This document shows, one piece after another, positions 62,363-64,000 of a stretch of DNA of 64,000 bases (the first letter of the stretch is position 1; every line of letters begins with the position of its first letter). Below the pieces are notes generated by a model. It saw only the letters and a program-made list of their open reading frames with translations, was not told where the DNA came from and searched no databases. The stretch lies in contig NC_092661.1 in assembly GCF_032118995.1 (NCBI RefSeq), forward strand, positions 10,912,494-10,976,493. The letters run 5' to 3'. This DNA comes from Asterias amurensis (Eukaryota; Echinodermata; Asteroidea; Forcipulatida; Asteriidae). A program made the translations under genes and the position numbers.

Positions 62363-64000
62363 CTAAACGATGGCTTGTCCACCACCTTCCAGGTTTGTGT
62401 ACGCAATACTATGTGCTTTATTAGCTGGATTAGGAGTTCTGCCATACTTCACCCCTATCCCTGGGGTAGGGTTGACTTGTCCGGCAATGGCAGGCGGGTA
62501 GGTCGGTACAGTACTGGATTGTTTTTTGTGGCTATTTGTACCGAAAATCCGCCCGAGGAAGGCCTCCCAAGACTGGACAGTTTTAGTGCTCCATATCCAC
62601 ATACCGCTGGTGATTCCGACTACGAGAAGCATGAACGTTTTCACCAGGAGGACGGGTACTGACGGTATGGAGAACCCCATGGCACAATCACCGTTTGGCT
62701 GGCAGGGGTTGGCGTGAGTGGCTGCTAGTTCCCACAGTTCCAAGTTGGCTCTCTGATAGAAGTAACAAGCTATCACTGACGTTGCTGGAACGGTGTATAG
62801 GACGGAGAAGACCCCAATCCGCACCATTAGTTTCTCTAACTTGTCAATGTTGGTACCACCGCTCTTCATCACCTTCCGGATCCGGAACATGTAGAAGAAT
62901 CCGGCCAGGATGAAGAGGGTCCCAACTGCAAAGTAGACGAACAGAGGAGCTATGACGAAGCCGGCTAGGGCCTTTGAGTCTTGGTTGCCCACGAAGCACA
63001 TCCCAGTTAGTTCGTCACCGTCCATGCGGCGTAGCGTCAACACAATGATAGTCTTGAGGGCTGGGATGGCCCAAGCAGCAAGGTGATAGTAGCTGCTGTA
63101 AGCTGCAATTGCCTCGTAGCCCCACTTCATCCCAGCAGCAAGGAACCACGTCAGGGTGAGGATCACCCACCAAATGGAGCTGGCCATGTAGAAATAGTAC
63201 TGGATGAGGAAGACCACTGTACATCCAGTGCTCTCTAAACCCTCTTGGATAAGATAGTATTCATCCCCTGCAGTATGGCCACATGCTATAGCTCGTGGTC
63301 CTGCTATCAACCGAATGATGTACGAGATGGAATACATATTATAGCACATGGATAAGAATATAATGGGTCTCTCGGGATACCTGAATCTCCCCCTATCAAT
63401 TAGAAATGTGAGGACTGTCACAGCCGTTCCGACGAAGCAAAGGATGGACCATATTCCCATCCACAACTCGGCGAATGTCTTGTCGGACTGCTGGAAGTAT
63501 ACATCCCGATCGCAGCGAGGCACGCAAGACTTGGTTTGGGGCAGGTAGACGAATCTCTCGTGATTCTGGCACCGCCGATTGTGGGTGTTATTTGGCGGCT
63601 TGGCCGGGGGTGTAGGCTGAGGGTATCGTCCTCCTCCGGGTGGATTGTATTCCCCTTCTGGGTATGCGGTGCCCTCCCCTCCTTCGGTGCCGGACATGTT
63701 GGGCGCCACCATGCACAAGTCGTCCCTCTCCTTTCCACGTGGTAAGGAGGCACAATCCAAAGCTTTCGGCCACGATATTCCAAAACTCTCCATGACAGGG
63801 GCACACTTGTCCCTCACCTCCTCGCACATAGGACGGCAGGCAGGGATGGGAATGTCAACCTGTGGAGAGCACATGGGGGCGTAGAGAGAACACAAGAAGA
63901 ACCTGAGATGCTCGGCACATCCGTAGGTGACAAGAGGTGAGAATTCATGAATGCGGGGAGCAGCCTCCTTCTGTGTATCGTGCCCGAAGTAGTTGGGCAT
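62363..64000 (-). CDS. FZD9/10: Frizzled 9/10-type Wnt receptor, 3' part (partial)
   Basis: 545 residues are visible without an intron; the N-terminus (signal peptide and start of the cysteine-rich domain) lies outside the window. The first residue shown is an internal Met of MPNYFGHDTQKEA. Residues 1-97 are the rest of the Wnt-binding cysteine-rich domain (YGCAEHLRFFLCSLYAPMC, IPACRPMCEEVRDKC). A Gly/Pro-rich linker follows, then seven membrane segments from about 178 to 470. KTVQSW at 473-478 is the Dishevelled-binding KTxxxW motif. The sequences MDGDELTGMCFVGNQD and KLEKLMVRIGVFSVLYTVPA fit the FZD9/10 subgroup rather than FZD5/8, 4 or 1/2/7. It acts at the plasma membrane in Wnt signalling. 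The tail ends GGGQAIV, a weak PDZ-ligand candidate. A single coding exon is usual for FZD9 and FZD10. Confidence 0.93.
   Translation of the reverse strand: MPNYFGHDTQKEAAPRIHEFSPLVTYGCAEHLRFFLCSLYAPMCSPQVDIPIPACRPMCEEVRDKCAPVMESFGISWPKALDCASLPRGKERDDLCMVAPNMSGTEGGEGTAYPEGEYNPPGGGRYPQPTPPAKPPNNTHNRRCQNHERFVYLPQTKSCVPRCDRDVYFQQSDKTFAELWMGIWSILCFVGTAVTVLTFLIDRGRFRYPERPIIFLSMCYNMYSISYIIRLIAGPRAIACGHTAGDEYYLIQEGLESTGCTVVFLIQYYFYMASSIWWVILTLTWFLAAGMKWGYEAIAAYSSYYHLAAWAIPALKTIIVLTLRRMDGDELTGMCFVGNQDSKALAGFVIAPLFVYFAVGTLFILAGFFYMFRIRKVMKSGGTNIDKLEKLMVRIGVFSVLYTVPATSVIACYFYQRANLELWELAATHANPCQPNGDCAMGFSIPSVPVLLVKTFMLLVVGITSGMWIWSTKTVQSWEAFLGRIFGTNSHKKQSSTVPTYPPAIAGQVNPTPGIGVKYGRTPNPANKAHSIAYTNLEGGGQAIV

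Noticed and set aside
1-64000. Retrovirus-like, LTR or Polinton-type element
   Set aside because: I looked for protease, integrase, capsid or long terminal repeats and saw none; the retroelement traces are LINE tails and SINEs only.

Overview
The window looks like nuclear DNA of an echinoderm, most probably a sea star. The reasons are small secreted C-type lectins of a simple invertebrate type, a deuterostome-like Frizzled 9/10 receptor, an intron-rich WDCP-type gene, and a very high load of short inverted-repeat elements and tRNA-derived SINEs. The species cannot be fixed from the sequence alone. There is no operon structure, CRISPR, rRNA or credible functional tRNA, and I saw no virus-like element.

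Layout. 1-5.9 kb: a degenerate long-period tandem array (core unit about 150 bp, with one 72-bp sub-array) carrying MITE and SINE insertions. 5.9-8.2 kb: a 2.26-kb terminal-inverted-repeat element with a second element nested in it (9-bp target duplication). 8.2-13.4 kb: repeats plus two weak minus-strand candidate exons. 13.4-18.6 kb: two single-exon plus-strand C-type lectin genes, a broken lectin tail duplication and a LINE tail. 20.2-30.2 kb: a minus-strand WD-repeat gene recognised as WDCP (C2orf44). Eleven exons with in-phase splice sites were read directly; the 3' end is uncertain. 30.2-61.2 kb: about 31 kb without a recognisable gene, holding MITEs, SINE fragments, tandem arrays, a striking cluster of 13 near-palindromes around GTACGTAC (47.66-48.10 kb), and several compact non-repetitive blocks that could be regulatory DNA. 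61.2-64 kb (minus): the 3' part of an intronless frizzled 9/10 gene that runs off the right edge.

How the parts relate. The lectins are secreted immune-type or adhesive proteins. WDCP is a cytoplasmic WD-repeat/coiled-coil protein. Frizzled is a Wnt receptor in the plasma membrane. Nothing shows that they share a pathway. If the candidate exon at 10.7 kb belongs to WDCP, both lectin genes lie inside its last intron on the opposite strand; if the compact terminal exon at 20.3 kb is used, they lie just downstream of it.

The repeats fall into families that I named by letter. A, E, F, G, H and I all begin 5'-TTAAAGG and sit in TTAA. B, D, J, O, P, Q, S and T are fold-backs. C is a palindromic element with GGGCCCAATTTCAT ends. 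K is the tandem array. L and M are longer inverted-repeat elements. N, R, U, V and Y are dispersed repeats. S-I, S-II and S-III are tRNA-derived SINEs. All family names are mine and no database was consulted.
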